Source of the DNA: Anas platyrhynchos
Lineage: Eukaryota > Chordata > Aves > Anseriformes > Anatidae
Assembly (NCBI RefSeq): GCF_047663525.1
Contig: NC_092590.1
Location: forward strand, 18,908,001 to 18,972,000
Reading direction: 5' to 3'
DNA: 64,000 nucleotides
Below are positions 23,378-34,000 of the stretch, one piece after another. A model generated the notes under the pieces. It ran no database searches. It was not told the DNA's origin and saw only the letters and a list, made by a program, of their open reading frames with translations. Positions within the stretch are counted from its first letter, which is position 1. Each line of letters starts with the position of its first letter. A program made the translations under genes and the position numbers.

Positions 23378-23383
23378 TTTAAT
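23378..23383 (-). terminator. Candidate poly(A) signal of SOWAHB
   Basis: TTTAAT on the plus strand reads ATTAAA, the commonest variant signal, on the minus strand, 460 bases past the SOWAHB stop. No AATAAA lies between it and the stop codon. A more distal signal cannot be excluded. Confidence 0.4.
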
Positions 23384-23843
23384 GGTGGGGCTCATCCTTA
23401 ATCTGCCGGCGTTAGAAAGGGAGCCAGAGCTACTCCCCAGAATTTCAGTGGCGTAAGCAAGCGTTTTGCAAGCCCCAGGACTAGCAGCAAGCTGTCCCTG
23501 GAACACTCTGACCTGGTTGGGAGGCTGTGAGCATCACAGCAGAGCCTGAGACCCCAAACCCACAGTCCCACAAACGCTGGTGGTTGTCGGTGCCCCCAGC
23601 AGCTGGTGCCTGCCCCGTGGGCTGCCTCCCCGGGTTCAGACGCGTTTCCAGCCGAGGAGCCACATCCTCTCACTCGTAGAAAAGCAAGAAATTGGAGGGA
23701 GAGCAGAGAGACTCGGATAACGTTTCATTGCAATAATTTAAGAGTACATTCCTCCAGAGGACCAGCCTGCTTCGCGGCTCCCTGTGCCCACCTGGCCTCC
23801 CCTGGCTGCGCCTCCAGTGGCAGGGGTGCCGGGGAGCTGTTTC

Positions 23844-25871
23844 TCAGTCACTCTCGCTGCTGACCCGGTGGGACGCTGCCCCGCGGCTGCGCTGCGGCTT
23901 CAGGCAGGCGGCCAGCGTCGCCCTGCCGGCGGGCAGCGAGGCCTTGCTGACGGAGGACACGCTGCGGGCCAGGGGCTGCGTGGGGAACATGATGGTGCCC
24001 CGGGGCGCCTGCAGGAGCTGCCAGATCTCGCCGGAGGTGTTGCCACCCAGATACTCCCAGGGCCGGCGCCCGCTGCCATCCCTCACCTGCACCTGGCACC
24101 CCAGCTGCAGCACCAGCACCTTGATGACGAGCTGGTGGCCGTGTATGGCGGCCAGGTGCAGCGGAGTGTAGCCGCAGCCCGACCTCACGTCCACGTCCAG
24201 GGACAGCCCGGCCTGGCGCGCCGCTCCCGCCAGCTCCTGCAGGCCCGTCCCGTCCCCATGCTTGGCCAGCCAGTGCAGCACCGTGAAGCCTGTCACGAAG
24301 TCCCGCTGCAGGGCCAGCTCCGGCTCCTCCAGGAACAGCCCCCGCACCTGGGCCCAGCGCCCCGCCGACACCGCCACGAGCCAGGCGTGCTCCCGCTGCC
24401 CCAGCGGCACCACCAGCCCCCGGTTTGGGACGTGCACGGGGGAGCTCTTGGAGGGCAGGCTGCGGGGCAGCCCCCCTCTGTCGTCCTGCAGCGATGGGGG
24501 GACGCCCTGCACCTCCAGCAACGCCAGCTGGCACCTGATGCTCCTGAAGACAGGCAGCGGGGCTGCGGGGCCGCTCTCAGGGGCTTGTGGTGGCCCCGTA
24601 GGGGTCAGCGGGGGGGATTGGGAGCAGGGGGGCAGCACCGTGGGGCTGGCTGGTGGTGGCGGGGTGAGGGGTGAGGGCAGGCTGGGGGTGTGCAGCAGCG
24701 GGGCTCGGGACCGTGCTGGTCCATTGGGTGGCACCTTGGGCCCCTCCGGCTGCGGTGGGGATGGGGACAGCCTGGTGGGGAGGTGCTGCAGGGACCTGGA
24801 CTGGGACTGGGGCAGCCGGGTGGAGGGTAACGCATCTGGGCACGGGGAAAGCAGTGGGGTCTGGGATGGGGAGCGCTCAGCAGTGAGCGTCTGCAGGGAC
24901 TGGGACTGGGACAGGGGCAGCGTCCCCGGAGCTGAGCGACACAGCGGGGACTGCGACAGGGGTGGCTCCCGGCGGGGTGGCTGCGGGGTCCGGGCTTGGG
25001 GTGGCCTGCTGGGGGGTGGCACCCTGGGGCTCGGGGACAGCAGCAGGGGCTGGAGTGGCCCGGCAGGGGGTCGTACCCCTGAGCCTGCCGATGGTGGCGG
25101 GGCCTTGGATGGGGGCAAGCGGGCAGCGGGCAGCGGTGGGGACTGGGATGGGGGCAGCCTGGGGCCAGGGGGCAGCGGCAGGGACCGAGCAGGGGGCGGT
25201 CCCTTGGGGTCCGCCTCTGGCAGGGACCCCGCGGGGGCTGCCCCAGAGGGCGGCAGCCCCCGGGGAAGGGCCGGGGAGCGGGCAGGAGCGGCGGGGGGCG
25301 GCTGCGGGGGCCGGTAGGGCGGCGGGGACACGAAGAGCGGCGTCCCCGACCCCAAAGCCAGCGGGCGGCTCCGGTAGGGGGGCGGCCGGGCGGCGGCATC
25401 GCGGAGCGCCCGGCGGCACTCGCAGCACAGCCCCCCGCGGCCCCGGGAGGCGCAGCCCCCCGACACGGCTCCCGGGGGGTGCTGCCCCTTCTCCAGCGCC
25501 TTCCCCGACGGGCCGGGCTGGCATGGGGGCGGCGGGGGTCGCTGCTGCTTCTCCTCCTCCTCCTCCTCCTCCTGTTCCTCCTCCTCCTGCGGCCGGTGCT
25601 CCCCCGGCGGCGGCAGCTCCTCGTCGAGGAGGTCTCGGTACCTGCGGCGGAGGACGATGTCCTTGGAGGCGCCGGGGCCGGCGGGGCGCACGGTGGCCAC
25701 GGAGTTGACGAGGCGCTTGAAGCGCTCCCGGCGCTCGCCCCGCTGCTCGGCCGTCAGCGCCGGGTCGCGGAGGAAAGCCTGGAAGTGGCGGAGCAGCGCC
25801 GCGTTGGGGGCTCGCCCGCCGGCCCCCCACAAGAAGTCCAGCACGGCCTCCTGGCTCAGCTCCCGAGCCAT
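23844..25871 (-). CDS. SOWAHB: SOWAHB: sosondowah ankyrin repeat protein B, single exon, 675 aa
   Basis: An intronless 675-codon frame. Residues 1-82 form the conserved SOWAH N-terminal domain, starting MARELSQEAVLDFL and containing FKRLVNSVATV and RRRYRDLL. Residues 83-110 are Pro/Glu-rich, and about 111-440 are low-complexity Pro/Ser/Arg-rich and probably disordered. The block FRSIRCQL (442-449) is shared with human SOWAHB as I remember it. Two ankyrin repeats follow: GFTVLHWLAKHG at about 528-539 and GYTPLHLAAIHGH at about 567-579. Then come RPWEYL and NTSGEIWQLLQAPRG, also shared with SOWAHB. Human SOWAHB is about 790 aa; the difference lies mainly in the linker. The start is the only ATG that gives the conserved N-terminus. 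The molecular function of vertebrate SOWAHB is poorly known; ankyrin repeats suggest protein binding. It lies head-to-head with SEPTIN11, as in other vertebrates. Very high GC creates long spurious frames on the other strands. Confidence 0.96.
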   Translation of the reverse strand: MARELSQEAVLDFLWGAGGRAPNAALLRHFQAFLRDPALTAEQRGERRERFKRLVNSVATVRPAGPGASKDIVLRRRYRDLLDEELPPPGEHRPQEEEEQEEEEEEEKQQRPPPPPCQPGPSGKALEKGQHPPGAVSGGCASRGRGGLCCECRRALRDAAARPPPYRSRPLALGSGTPLFVSPPPYRPPQPPPAAPARSPALPRGLPPSGAAPAGSLPEADPKGPPPARSLPLPPGPRLPPSQSPPLPAARLPPSKAPPPSAGSGVRPPAGPLQPLLLSPSPRVPPPSRPPQARTPQPPRREPPLSQSPLCRSAPGTLPLSQSQSLQTLTAERSPSQTPLLSPCPDALPSTRLPQSQSRSLQHLPTRLSPSPPQPEGPKVPPNGPARSRAPLLHTPSLPSPLTPPPPASPTVLPPCSQSPPLTPTGPPQAPESGPAAPLPVFRSIRCQLALLEVQGVPPSLQDDRGGLPRSLPSKSSPVHVPNRGLVVPLGQREHAWLVAVSAGRWAQVRGLFLEEPELALQRDFVTGFTVLHWLAKHGDGTGLQELAGAARQAGLSLDVDVRSGCGYTPLHLAAIHGHQLVIKVLVLQLGCQVQVRDGSGRRPWEYLGGNTSGEIWQLLQAPRGTIMFPTQPLARSVSSVSKASLPAGRATLAACLKPQRSRGAASHRVSSESD

Positions 25872-26060
25872 CCTCGCAGCTCGGCTCCCGGGGCTCGGCG
25901 CCGCTCGGCGGGGCGCTGCCGCTGCCGCAGCCCTGGCCGGCCGGGGAACCCGCCTCCCGCCCCGCCGGGCCTCTCCGCCCCCATCGCCCTCGCCCGGGGT
26001 GGCGAGGAAGAGGAGCAGCCGGGCACTGAGCCGGCCGCGCTCAGTGAAAAACCGTCTCGG
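23870..26060. promoter_or_regulatory. CpG island over SOWAHB exon and promoter
   Basis: A dense run of CG dinucleotides and very high GC covers the whole coding exon and about 190 bases upstream of the ATG. The upstream part (25872-26060) carries several CCCGCC-type GC boxes and no TATA box, as expected for a CpG-island promoter. Boundaries are judged by eye. Confidence 0.75.
25551..25588. repeat. (TCC)n tract encoding the SOWAHB poly-Glu run
   Basis: Trinucleotide repeat of TCC units read as GAG/GAA on the minus strand, giving the Glu-rich run at residues 96-107, interrupted by one Gln. Likely length-polymorphic. Confidence 0.9.
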
Positions 26061-26516
26061 TGCTGAGCTGGGGGTGGTCTCCGTCCCCTGCCCTCCTCAG
26101 AGCCCCCTGGGAGCCTCTCTGACACCGCCAGAGGACCTTGCACCCCTTGGGGGACTCTGTGGCTCGTGAGAGCTGGCAGTGAATGGGGATGGACGGGATG
26201 TGCTGGGAGTCAGGGTGGCTGCTGTCACACCTGCCGGGCATCGTGCCCCTGTATGGCAGCTGCACACAAGCCCCACGAGTGTCTCAAGTCAGGTTGCGTC
26301 TCGTATCATCTCCACGTTCACTGAGGGAGGTCAGGCAGGACCCAGGGATCTGGTTTTGGTTGTGTCTCTAATGCTATCACCGCTCGTGTGTACATCACAG
26401 CTGAGGAGCACAGATAAGGTCAGTGCCCCATATGCACCAGGCAAGCTCCAGCCACGTCCCAAGGAGTTTGGGGCACAGACAGCGGGAGGAAAGCATGCGA
26501 GAGAGTTTTTTTCTGT

Positions 26517-26549
26517 GTTTTATTTATTTATTTATTTATTTATTTGCTT
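26517..26549. repeat. (TTTA)8 microsatellite
   Basis: Eight tandem TTTA units without interruption. Confidence 0.95.
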
Positions 26550-29304
26550 TCTGTCTTGCAATCAAGGAATAGAGGCACAGAGGGACTGAGCTCAGTACAG
26601 ACTCTCTGGCTTTAAAGAAGCCTGGGTCAGGCCCTCAGTCACGCTCCAGAAGTCTACGGCAGGCTCTCAGGTGACCAGAAATATTTTTAGCTGCCTGTCC
26701 TCTGGACAGCCACTGCAAACCCAGAAGCATGCACGCAACCTTCACAAACCTGAGGCAGAGATTGCAGTAGATGTTGTGCGTGGGCTTGCGAGCTGTGCTT
26801 TGGTAACGCTAAACCTTAGGATAATATTTGAGGTTGCGAGAGCGGATGTGTGCGGTGGTTTTGCCCTCCAGAAAATAAGCTGCACAGGTCTGCGCTTTGG
26901 AGGTGCTGATTGTGGACGATTAGTTTCTGCCACAGTACATTACTACGCTGGTTTGCATGATAAATTACACTGTGGAGTTGCAGGACTGCTAAAATGTAAC
27001 CTCTGGAATGGTGGGGGTAGCCCCAAAAGAAACTTTTAAGTTTCCAGGGCAGAAGTTACAGTTTCGGCAGTGTATCAGGAGAGTCATGCAGCGTGCCAAG
27101 CTGTGGGTTGCTTAGGTGGCAGCAGCAAGAGGAACTGCACTTTTATGCTACACCACATCTTGCTTTGGGTTTTTACTGCGGTGTGGAGCAGGAGAGTGTG
27201 GTTACACCCCATCGGAAGCGTTCGTCTGAGGAGAAGGGGGATGCCATATCTGAAAAGTTAATATTTTAACATCCTGCACATGCCTTTAGTACAACTTTGC
27301 AAGGCATAAACACCTTTCTCCTCCTCCTGAGCTCTAAATTGCATTCACAGCTCTGTGTTTGATGGCAGCACACCCTCAGCGGAAGCGGTTGGGATGCAGT
27401 GCGTGGAGCATAATGATATAATTGTGATCACAAACAAGAGAGGAGGAGAGATTGTGGAGATAAAAAATCCAAGTAAATAACAGTGGCAAACAACAGCATT
27501 ACTATGAAAATGCTGTTTGGGTTTGATGAACTCAGATGTAAGCAGGAGGCATTTTACAGCTTTCCCTGGTATTGCATTTGCACTTAAGCGCCACTGGGAA
27601 GTATTACCTCACTTACCATAAGCCCGGCACTGACTGCGAACTGGAAGGTTTTTCTCTTGAGAAATGCCAGCTCTTGCCCTGCAAGCCGTGTTCTTGAAGG
27701 CAGAGGAACACGCTCAGGCAGCACAAAGCGACTGCTGGAGTATCTGCGGGGCTGAGGCCGATGCTGAATGCTGGCATGGGTGGAAAAACCTCGCTGAGCT
27801 TGTTCGAGTGATGTGGGTTACGCTAACGCATCTCGCCTGGCTGGGAGCGCCGCGCTTCCCGGGTAGCTCAGATACCCTTGGGAGGCACCTGCAAAAAAGT
27901 GTTGAGTGAGTAGCTCGTGTTGATTCAGAGGCTGGGGCACGTTTCTGCCCTTACAGCCTCGGCTGCAAATCCCATTTGGGGATTAAGGGGGTGTAATGCT
28001 GCATGCCGGCAAGATGTGCAGCTCTGCTACCTGCAGTCTCTTTGTCTGCTTCACACTCAGAGGTCTAAAGAGGCTCTTGTCTCCCTTATCCTGTGGCAGT
28101 TTGCTGTCTGTAAATCGCTCACTTTTGGTTGTGGGCAGCAGTCTTCAGAAAGACTGAATTTACCCCGTTCTTGCCCTCTTTGAGGGCTCTGGACACAACA
28201 GGTCTCTTCAGGTGACATTTGAGTAAGCTGTGAGTGGTGCTAATCACACAGTGGGGGCAGGCTCAAGCAGTATTTCAAAATTATAAGCTCACCACTCCGC
28301 CTTGCAGCCTCCTGCTGCTGTACGAGATGGTGTTAGGGAGCTACGTACCTGCGGTTGATTTTAAACAGGAGGAAAGTTAACCTGAGCTCTGCGTCTGCTT
28401 GTGTATTTTCTCATCCCCTGTAATCTGACAAATTGCCCCACAGCTGACATAAAAGGTCAGTAAAGCAATGACATGCTGCCGCAGCAAAATGATGCAAAAG
28501 AGCTTCGGAAAAATTCAATCAGTCCCCACAGGGTCTCTAGAATGAAAGGCTGGCATTTCCCTTCACACAGGGACGCGTTTGTCAACAGCAGCCATGAAGC
28601 TTGTAGGAATGAAGGGTCTGCTTCTTCCCGTTGAACACGAGGAATGCGAGGAACTGCGCTAGAAGAGATCTGGAGAGATTGCAGCATGTTTCCTTGACTT
28701 GATGGGGCTTAGTTCCTACTCATTCAGCTCAGGAAGGTCTGTATGCATAGGTGTCAGGAAGAAAACTCGGCCACAGCTCTCTCGGCCTCGGTGGTGAGCC
28801 ACATCAGGGCTTTCTGCACACGCGGAGATCTCTGTGTTAGTTACGTGGTGCTGATGGAGGAGTGTTGTGCCAGCCACTGACTCACAGGAGGGGAAGCTGT
28901 GCACCTCACTCACAGGTGCAACCAGGGCAGCTCTTTGGAAATCACCACCAGGTTTCCACTAGAGGCTGCACTGGTCCCAGCACAGGTGTGCTCAGTGCCT
29001 CTCCTGGAGCCTGGCATGCAGGAGGAGGAACTTGCTACAAGAGTGAGATGATGAGATGAACAGAGCAGCCTCCTTAAAATGAGCTGGATAAATGTTATTC
29101 AGCTGTGCTCCCCACACCCATGTTACTGGGAGAAAGCCCACCAGCTTTTTGTGCAGCAGGTTTGCTAACGGAGGCTGCACGCCTGTGCCCAGGTGCAGAT
29201 CCTCAGACCCCCTCTGGGAAGGAGGGAGAGGAGCTGGGTGGTGGTGCTGCACCCCCTTCCTTTGCTGGGCAGTTTGAGGCAGCACGACCAGGCTCAGATA
29301 CCAC

Positions 29305-29850
29305 AGCATCATCTAGGCTGGAAGAGACCTCCAAGATCACCGAGTCCAACCTCTGCCCTAACACTGACCAGTCCTCCACTAAACCATATCCCTAAGCTCT
29401 ACATCTAAACGTCTTTTAAAGACCTCCAGGGTCCACTTCCCTGGGCAGCCCGTTCCAGTGCCTCACAACCCTTTCAGTAAAGAAGTTCTTCCTAAGATCC
29501 AACCTAAACCTCCCCTGGTGCAACTTAAGCCCATTCCTCCTCGTCCTGTCACCAGGCACATGGGAGAACAGGCCAACCCCCACCTCGCTACCGCCTCCTT
29601 TAAGGTATCTGTAGAGAGCGATAAGGTCGCCCCTGAGCCTCCTCTTCTCCAGGCTGAACAAGCCCAGCTCCCTCAGCCGCTCCTCATAGGACTTGTTCTC
29701 CAGGCCCCTCACCAGCTTCGTCGCCCTTCTCTGGACCCGCTCAAGCACCTCGATGTCCTTCTTGTAGTGAGGGGCCCAAAACTGAACACAGTACTCGAGG
29801 TGCGGCCTCACCAGAGCCGAGTACAGGGGGACGATCACTTCTCTGCATCC
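29305..29850 (-). mobile_element. CR1 non-LTR retrotransposon, 5'-truncated, 3' end of ORF2
   Basis: The minus strand encodes the C-terminal end of a CR1-type reverse transcriptase (frame 29838-29416). Typical motifs include [44 protein letters not shown], and [14 protein letters not shown] near the end. Below 29416 the sequence continues into CR1 3' UTR, ending near GGTCTCTTCCAGCCTAGATGATG. The element starts abruptly near 29850, the usual 5' truncation of target-primed insertion. The frame has no internal stop but closes early, after GLPREV, where roughly ten bases seem to be missing compared with the CR1 copies I remember. It is a dead copy. Confidence 0.95.
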
Positions 29851-30169
29851 TTCAAAACATGGTCAGAAGAGCTGAGGGATGGGAACTCTTGGACTCCATA
29901 GCCTCTGCAAACAGCCTTGTGCTTCTTTGTGGCAGTCCGGGGATGACTTTTGGAGTGCCAAGGCAAAGCCTTTAGGTTAGAGGCTGCACGAATACCAGGG
30001 CCCGTTTGCTGGCTGCTGGTCTACTCGCGGGAGCTGCTTTCAGCTTTTATCCTTTTGTCTTTTTGCCTCAGCTCTTCGGATGCTCCCTTCAGCGGGTAGG
30101 GCTGTAACACCCTTTGCGTGCACAGAGAATCAGGCTTCTGCCTTTTGGGGTTTCGTGCCTTGGCAAAAC

Positions 30170-31060
30170 CACCTCCAGCAGCGTCCCGGCCCCTACCCCG
30201 GGGGGCAGCGGGGGCACCCGGGCGGTCCCCTGCTCGGCCACCTCCTGGCGGGGGTCCCCGGAGCATGGGGGGCTCTGCCTCCAGCGCCTCCCCGCCGCGC
30301 TGGGGTTAGGAAAAAGGGGGCGAAGGGGCCGGGATCCCCTACCCGGGGGTGGCCGCAGCCCCTCGGGGGGTGGCAGCGGCCGGCCCCGGGGGAGGGCCGG
30401 GGGGGGCCCGCCTCGCCGCCCGGCCCCTTCGCATTGCGCATGGGCCCTCCCCGCCGGGTGGCCATGTTGCAGCCCTAGCAGGCAGCCAGGAGGAGGGCCG
30501 GGGAGCGCAGCGATGGCCGTGGCCGTGGGCAGACCGGCGGTGGGTGCGGGACGGGGTTTTGGGGTGTGGGGGGGGCCGGGCGGGCTCGCCGCGGGGTCCC
30601 CTCTCCCCGCCTGCGCCCCTGCCCCGCGCCCGGCGCCCAACTTTTTGGGGCCGCGGCTCTTTGGGGCTGCGGGGTCCCGGGCTGCTCCCGGCGGGGCTGC
30701 GCTCGGGGGCTCCCCGGGAAAAGGGGAAAGGGGGAGAGGGGGCTCGGGGACCCCCCGGTATGGGGGCTGCGGGGACACGCGTGGCTCGCGTCCTCCGGCG
30801 CGGCTGGGAGTGAAGGGGAGGCTCGCTGTTTTACATCCCTGCCGAGAGGGACAAAGGGTTTCCCCTTTGCAGAGAGGGGGAAAAAAAAATAGAAGACCCT
30901 CTCCATACACACGCAGAAGCTACCAGATGCTGCTGCGGGTGGGGGAAAGTCTGCGTCCTGCACCCGGCTGCAGAAACGTGGAGGGAGCTCCGGGGCGAGC
31001 TGCGCCTCGGCGGCCGGGGGAGGGAGACAGAGCGGAGCGGCTCGCCTGCAACTTTCCCAG
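30170..31060. promoter_or_regulatory. SEPTIN11 CpG-island promoter
   Basis: GC-rich, CpG-dense stretch surrounding coding exon 1, with no TATA box. Close upstream of the ATG at 30513 are an NRF1-like TTGCGCATGGG (30434-30444) and GGCCATGTTGC (30460-30470). The latter fits the YY1 consensus GCCATNTTG, a motif often found at or just after start sites of CpG-island promoters. Transcription probably starts near 30440-30480. Boundaries are judged by eye. Confidence 0.7.
30513..30539 (+). CDS. SEPTIN11: SEPTIN11 coding exon 1 (codons 1-9)
   Basis: Encodes MAVAVGRPA, then donor GTGGGT. The first eight residues match the N-terminus I know for SEPTIN11, and the phase-0 junction fits exon 2. The exon is inside the CpG island. 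The longer frame reading through (to 31073) is intronic. Confidence 0.92.
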
Positions 31061-34000
31061 CGCTTGGGAGTAAAGCAGAGGTTGTCCCCGAGCCGCGGAC
31101 TCGACTGTGGCTCCTGGCAGAGCAAATGGTCTGCCTTCAAGGTGGGACCGGGACCAGACGGGTTCTTGTAGGGCTGATGATGTGCTTGTGGGGCTGCCCG
31201 GCTATGGGGCTCCTCTGATGTGGCACGGGGAGCGCGTGAGGGTGGTGGTGATGGTGAGGCTGTAGGTGGGGAAGTTAGGCTACGAGGTGAAATGAGAGCT
31301 GATGTTTGTGAGCAGAATGCCTACAAATCATCCCAGCTGCTTCTAAAGCTGCGTCTGAAATGATCCCTTGATTGCCAGCTCCGAAATGCACTTGGAAGCT
31401 GAAGTTTGTGTTTCAGTAGAAAAAGATGCCTGGAAATCCCTGCTTCGGCTGCTGCTTAGGGCAGGCTGAAGGGTACTGCGAAGCGGAGCCCTTCTGCTTT
31501 GTGTGGAGTAGCGACCTCAGCGTGTGAATGGGCTTGGGAGTGGTTTATTGCCAGTTTATTGCAAGACGTGCTTGCTGTTTGTTCGTGTGCGCGCCGCTTT
31601 TCTTCCTTCGTTGTATTACACTGAGCCTCTCCTGGCTTTGCTAAACGGCAGTCCCCTCACGATCCTGGGGCAGCATCTGCAGGGACTTGTGTAGTGGTTC
31701 AGCTAAATTCAGACCATGTGCTGTTGAGTCCGGCCAGCATAAAGCATCCCTGAGGGTGGGAAGTGTGTGTGTGGGACAGGGGAGGGCGAGGGGACTCTGC
31801 CGTGGGCAGACCAGGCACCAAATGGGTACTTCTCAGAGAGTTGTTTGACCTGGGATAACAGCAAAATAAAGGACAGCAGGCTGGCGTTCGGTAGGTGCTG
31901 AGCATATCGTCTCCTTTACCGTATCTAATCCCCTCTGCTGCTGGGGAGGTGGCAGGGGACCCGAGGAAACAGTTAATTACACGGGAGAGCGAGGCAAAAG
32001 TGGTGAGTGCGTCTCTCAGCCTGATCACCACGTCTTGTATGGGTGCTGAGCGGCATGTGTCACTGGCAGGAGCGAGGGGGGGAGAATTAAGGGAAGGAAT
32101 GAAGCTAGGAGTGAGCGAGTTTGATTTCTAAAAACCAAGATAACATTCCTGAGTCACAACCTTTTACGTCCTGGCAGGATACAACATTATGCTAATTGGA
32201 AAAGCATGCATAAAAAACGAACCTCAGCGAGCTGCTCTGAAGTGTCTGTGTTTAATTGTAGCCGAGCAGGGCGTGTTTTGGTAGGATGGGTGGCTTTCAT
32301 TTTAAGGCCCCGATCCCGCAGATGGGAAGGCACATGTGTAAGGCACTGCCTGTAATTTCATTTGACTTAATGGAGGCTGATCTCAGCATGTAAATGCAAA
32401 GGCATGCATAAGCAAAGCTTTCGCAGTGCTGGTGCTGGGAGCTGCCATGGGACCTCGCAGCTGATGAAAGCCATGCATGTGCTTAACCATGCGTCTGGGT
32501 GGAAGCATGGGGACGGTGCCTGGGCTCCGAGATAAGCCACTTGCAGCCTGGAGGCTCGCAGTGCCCTGGACGAGGATCCCAGCTCCCGCTGGGCTCATCC
32601 CCAGCACCTTGACCAGCGCTGGGTGGTGCCTCAGGAGGTCAGAGCATGGAAGGGGGCTCTGGTTTCCCTACCCTGCTCTTTATTTGTTTATCCTAAATGG
32701 CTACAGGATCACAGCTTGGCCTAGTTAAAGGCAACACGAGCATGCACACGCAGATACTACGCCTCCTCCCCCCGCCAGTCAAACAGCAATTGATGGAAAA
32801 TGAAGCTGGAACGCTGACTCTTACACGGGGGCCTCGAAATATGCTATCTGAGAGACAAGACCAGCACAGTGTATTCTTCACTCTGTTTTAAAAATACTTC
32901 AGAATGAGAGACTGCCAGTTTCCATGGAGGGGAGGGAGGAGAAGAGAGGAAAGAAGGTAGAGCGGGGCTAGCGGAGCTGAGGAATCGGCGTTTTTTTGGC
33001 TCCCTCTGAACAGCAGATCTAGCAGCACCCCCCAAAATTGTGTGTAGTTTGTGAACCCTTCGTTTCCTTTATTCACCTCGGTGCCTTGTCTGTGGTAGGA
33101 AATGCGTTCAGACTGTTTGTGTCACTCCTGTTGATGTTAACAATGGTGGGAACCTGGCTCCTCCTCGCCTTGTTTTTAACACAGCCGCAGATTTTGGGCA
33201 GGCTGTGGCCAGCCCACAATGAGCTCGGGGCCTCCAGCTCTTCCAGCACAACTTGAGCTGACCTGGAGGCAGGGCCTGATGGAGATCCTCAGAAAATCCT
33301 TCTTTTGGGTAGATGGGATCATGGGGAATCAATTTTAGTGCTTGAATAAGGCCCTGAAACAGTGATTAAGCAGCTTGTGGCTCACCTTGTAGGAGAGATG
33401 CAAAGGACAAGGGGGTCTTCTGCTGGCTTTGCGAGTGCTTCTGCCTTGTCTGATCTCGCTGTTGGCTCCAGGCTGCAGCAGCTCTTGCAGGAAAAGGCAG
33501 TGGAGCAGCCTGAGCTCAGAACGGTTGGCCCCACCAGGTGATTGAAAAACAAACAAACCAAAAACGCAGCAGTTCCTCGAGCTTTTTTTAGGCACGCCAT
33601 CCAGCTCCATTCGTTTCCAGCTCTGTGAGCAGCTCTCCCGCCTGCTGCAGTAAGTGGTGCGTGATGATGGCTCCGACAAACGTCACGGCGCTGTTAGCAG
33701 TCAGCGCTGATACTGCTGGAGAGTGCTCCAGATCGGAGGCAAAAAAAAAAAAAGAGAATCAAGTTGGGGTCTCACTGTCTCAGTGAAGAACAGCGGTAAC
33801 CAACTACAGCTCCACATGGCCCTCCTCCTTCCCTGTAAGTGCTAGTTTGGGTGCTGCTGTGTGTTGTGCTCAGCAGGAAGCCATGAGAGCTGCTGTCCCT
33901 TGGCTGCTTGGTTGTCTGGGCACCTTCATCCGTGCTCTGGTACGGAGGTGGGTGGGCCAGGAGTTGCCATCTGCACCCACAGGTCAGGCCGGTGGGACTT

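Larger units (their letters stand above)
26061..30169. other. Divergent spacer between SOWAHB and SEPTIN11
   Basis: No supported exon. It contains a (TTTA)n microsatellite and one CR1 retrotransposon fragment, both listed separately. The rest is unique-looking, moderately AT-rich sequence. The two genes start about 4.6 kb apart on opposite strands, so shared enhancers are plausible but not shown. Confidence 0.6.

Noticed and set aside
24262-25317. Plus-strand open frame of 351 codons
   Set aside because: It is antisense to SOWAHB in very GC-rich DNA; its Gly-rich product is the shadow of the Pro-rich linker and has no domain.
30114-31073. Plus-strand frame of 319 codons and several overlapping frames in the SEPTIN11 CpG island
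   Set aside because: High GC removes stop codons. Only the nine codons 30513-30539, which are in another frame, are supported by homology and a splice junction.
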